In this document: piece after piece, positions 7,501 to 8,119 of the stretch
Layout of the letters: each line of letters begins with the position of its first letter
Position numbering within the stretch: the first letter of the stretch is position 1
Assembly: GCA_000435335.1 (NCBI GenBank)
Contig: FR891342.1
Location: 43,918 to 52,036, forward strand
DNA: 8,119 nucleotides
Direction of reading: 5' to 3'
Origin: Clostridium sp. CAG:964
Lineage (GTDB): Bacteria; Bacillota; Clostridia; Oscillospirales; Acutalibacteraceae
Program-made: the position numbers and the translations under genes
Notes under the pieces: generated by a model
Databases searched by the model: none
What the model was told of the DNA's origin: nothing
The model's input: the letters and a program-made list of their open reading frames with translations, nothing else

Positions 7501-8119
7501 TTATTGAATTGTTCTGCCCGTAATAAACGGCAAAGCCCATATTGTTGCCGTCGGTTTTCTTGTCCCAGATAAAGCCCTTCAGCTTTTCTTCCCTGACTTC
7601 ACGGAAATATCCGGCAATTATGATTTCCTGCCAGCCATCGCCGTCGATGTCTCCCGCGGCAAGGTTTCCGTAGCGGATATGATCGTAGTAACGGCTGCCG
7701 TCCTTATTTTCGTCCTCACGGTTTAGGGTCATCAGAGATTTTTGATCAATTCTCTTGAGATTTCCGCTTTTGGCTTTGTACACCGAGAGCTTTGAAACAG
7801 CCTTTCGGAAGGAATCGCTTGAAAGTTCCTTGTCCTTGCCGTCAATTTTATCCGGCTCGGCAACGCCGGCATAAACAAAAAGCTCATCACAACCGTCACG
7901 GTCTATATCGGCGGATGCAAGGGATTTCGTGATCTGATCTCTTTCATATTTGGTCGTATTCCAACCGCTGAAGTAAGCATCGTCAGTGCCCTTGGACTTC
8001 ACAAATGATTTTCTTGAAAGACCCTGTTCACCGGCAATGCCCGTTCCGGCGATTCCCCACAGATCATCATTGCCGGCATAGGTGATAACGGCGGTCATCT
8101 TTCCGTCGCCGTCATAGTC
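4580..8119 (-). CDS. Collagen-like, FG-GAP/VCBS and fibronectin type III surface protein with C-terminal membrane anchor (N-terminus outside window)
   Basis: The frame is open to the window edge (first codons DYDGDGK), so the true start lies beyond 8119; an internal ATG at 8098 sits inside an FG-GAP motif and is not a start. Residues below count from that ATG. FG-GAP/VCBS-like calcium-binding motifs occur at the edge, at 64-77 (DIDRDGCDELFVYA), at 150-163 (DIDGDGWQEIIIAG) and, weaker, at 366. A beta-rich region of no family I recognise covers about 410-710. A fibronectin type III domain (718-816) precedes two short tandem repeats (823-855, 864-893) of the IELR...QW...L form. Two collagen-like tracts follow, 895-954 (20 triplets) and 984-1058 (25 triplets), separated by a KLKIGDNNFWYVSYDNG insert. 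After the ELVLTYTDGTTANLGK and GENGNWWIGEKDTGVKA motifs come a Ser/Ala linker, a hydrophobic helix (1140-1165) and KKKRGPV. No LPXTG-type motif is present, so anchoring is by the helix. A cell-surface stalk with an N-terminal head is the likely form; ligand unknown. Confidence 0.85.
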   Translation of the reverse strand, partial: DYDGDGKMTAVITYAGNDDLWGIAGTGIAGEQGLSRKSFVKSKGTDDAYFSGWNTTKYERDQITKSLASADIDRDGCDELFVYAGVAEPDKIDGKDKELSSDSFRKAVSKLSVYKAKSGNLKRIDQKSLMTLNREDENKDGSRYYDHIRYGNLAAGDIDGDGWQEIIIAGYFREVREEKLKGFIWDKKTDGNNMGFAVYYGQNNSITNVQKTSMSGYTANGTNDLGVKPKPAMTSVAINGRGTPKQVWIAGGLYEVQQNGALNLLCDTTRERNSSAKWWWYQDVIAGNFDHNTEGREQVIALAAERQKSVGQPNARKFDLFTDVYYGENFGSGTLSVAGKYTATAEKDEYSKLCHDADLAWDMPYNCILLAGDVNKDGLFARYEGKGYGYSDAQVQAVLQAAPYFSEIGDYDLDFSDGSTTYTFSSGYSDTKSSSHNTSFGASIVVQGDLKVWRYEASLGYTMDFTKSTEDTLSKEYSVSFNAGGNDSVVLYRVPATTYYYSIYDPEKGDFDLSEKNTIALMIPGQPVYTMLDREYYDEFAVLYNETYKKDIAAGKAKALPILTNSVLPENAEGDPFAYWSNPGSTDKSVTEFESLSKQKYELGFGASSITNEWTTSKEHAEGVEVAHGFSASMKSTWGADYFNMGIAIDFSYSNAKGTVYTTTESSGASGTVNNIDRRSLLSSYGIGYDVSSQYGFTWDFGMRTWTAGDQNIPVFGYVLTNLRAAPPVPTLTGVSVTDNQSTKITWEAPKEDSRRPFAGYHIWMRMDDGEFERVTETPLSSETLSYTYSSLQADTTYTFAVSTVGSNGLASALSNTKTFSTFAGTGGREIEFRNNGSSIQWRYVGESDGAYRDLVSLAELTGNDGTDGKQIELRVYNGFVQWKYSDDSIWNDLIALSDLKGEKGEKGDKGDKGDTGEKGDTGDKGDTGEKGEKGEKGDKGDKGDPGEAGAPGQDGKDGATPKLKIGDNNFWYVSYDNGQTWVSLGVKAAGEKGDTGEAGQQGKKGDKGDKGDPGQDGKDGTNGANGANGANGANGASGADGKDGAPGKDGIDGKDGTSGADGKDGVGIAKAEINANGELVLTYTDGTTANLGKVVGADGKDGLTPFIGENGNWWIGEKDTGVKAEVEAVVPVGSGNISASASAASPALIAVGSVAGLALLGNLGSILYIILKKKRGPV
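4925..5149 (-). repeat. Collagen-like Gly-X-Y tract 2 (25 triplets)
   Basis: Twenty-five Gly-X-Y triplets run from GEKGDTGEAGQQGKK to GADGKDG. The middle holds four consecutive GAN triplets (5015-5050), three of them spelled GGTGCTAAC, so this part is close to a perfect 9-base tandem repeat and could change length without breaking the frame. The second half is richer in GKD and GAD than tract 1. Confidence 0.9.
5237..5416 (-). repeat. Collagen-like Gly-X-Y tract 1 (20 triplets)
   Basis: Twenty uninterrupted Gly-X-Y triplets are built mostly from GEK, GDK and GDT, ending with GDPGEAGAPGQDGKDGAT. The DNA is a degenerate 9-base array. On the plus strand the unit TTCTCCCTT recurs around 5308-5330 and again near 5400. 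Lys-Gly-Asp and Lys-Gly-Glu neighbours are known to stabilise bacterial collagen triple helices without hydroxyproline. Confidence 0.9.

Overview
The window looks like a gut-type Firmicute (Clostridia) chromosome. The evidence is the style of its surface proteins: DUF6273-like modules with YWWLRSPG and GVRPAFNL, InlB-type B repeats, Cys/His-rich C-terminal repeats, an SPQTG sortase-type sorting signal, and a collagen-like Gly-X-Y protein with the accessory motifs common in these bacteria. GGAGG ribosome binding sites and moderate base composition agree. The genus cannot be fixed from this sequence. All genes I accept lie on the minus strand.

Layout in the direction of transcription, from high to low coordinates. 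(1) From 8119 to 4580 is the C-terminal 1179 residues of a very large exported protein whose start lies outside the window. It has FG-GAP/VCBS-like calcium-binding repeats, an unassigned beta-rich middle, a fibronectin type III domain, two short tandem IELR/QW repeats, two collagen-like tracts and a C-terminal membrane anchor. (2) Only 25 bases later, with its own GGAGG site, a second surface protein starts at 4554. It has a signal peptide, two DUF6273-like modules, InlB-type repeats, Ig-like repeats and Cys/His-rich repeats. Its frame breaks near 1516. The rest of the protein, ending in SPQTG, a hydrophobic segment and a KRRYNR tail, is encoded in another frame down to 695. A nearly identical internal repeat shows which four bases are missing. 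(3) A rho-independent terminator at 604-637 closes this two-gene unit. (4) A noncoding stretch of roughly 330 bases follows, with a good extended -10 promoter (455-483). It drives the last gene, a small RNHCP-domain zinc-binding protein that starts with TTG at 268 and runs off the left edge.

The two large proteins are probably co-transcribed and displayed on the cell surface, one held by a membrane helix and the other, if intact, by a sortase. Together they look like an adhesion or surface-display locus. The RNHCP gene appears to be an independent transcription unit.

The points most worth a second look are the 4-base frameshift next to a 110-bp near-perfect direct repeat, the unassigned beta-rich module fused to the collagen-like stalk, and the promoter and leader of the RNHCP gene. 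I see no CRISPR array, tRNA, rRNA, insertion sequence or phage gene.
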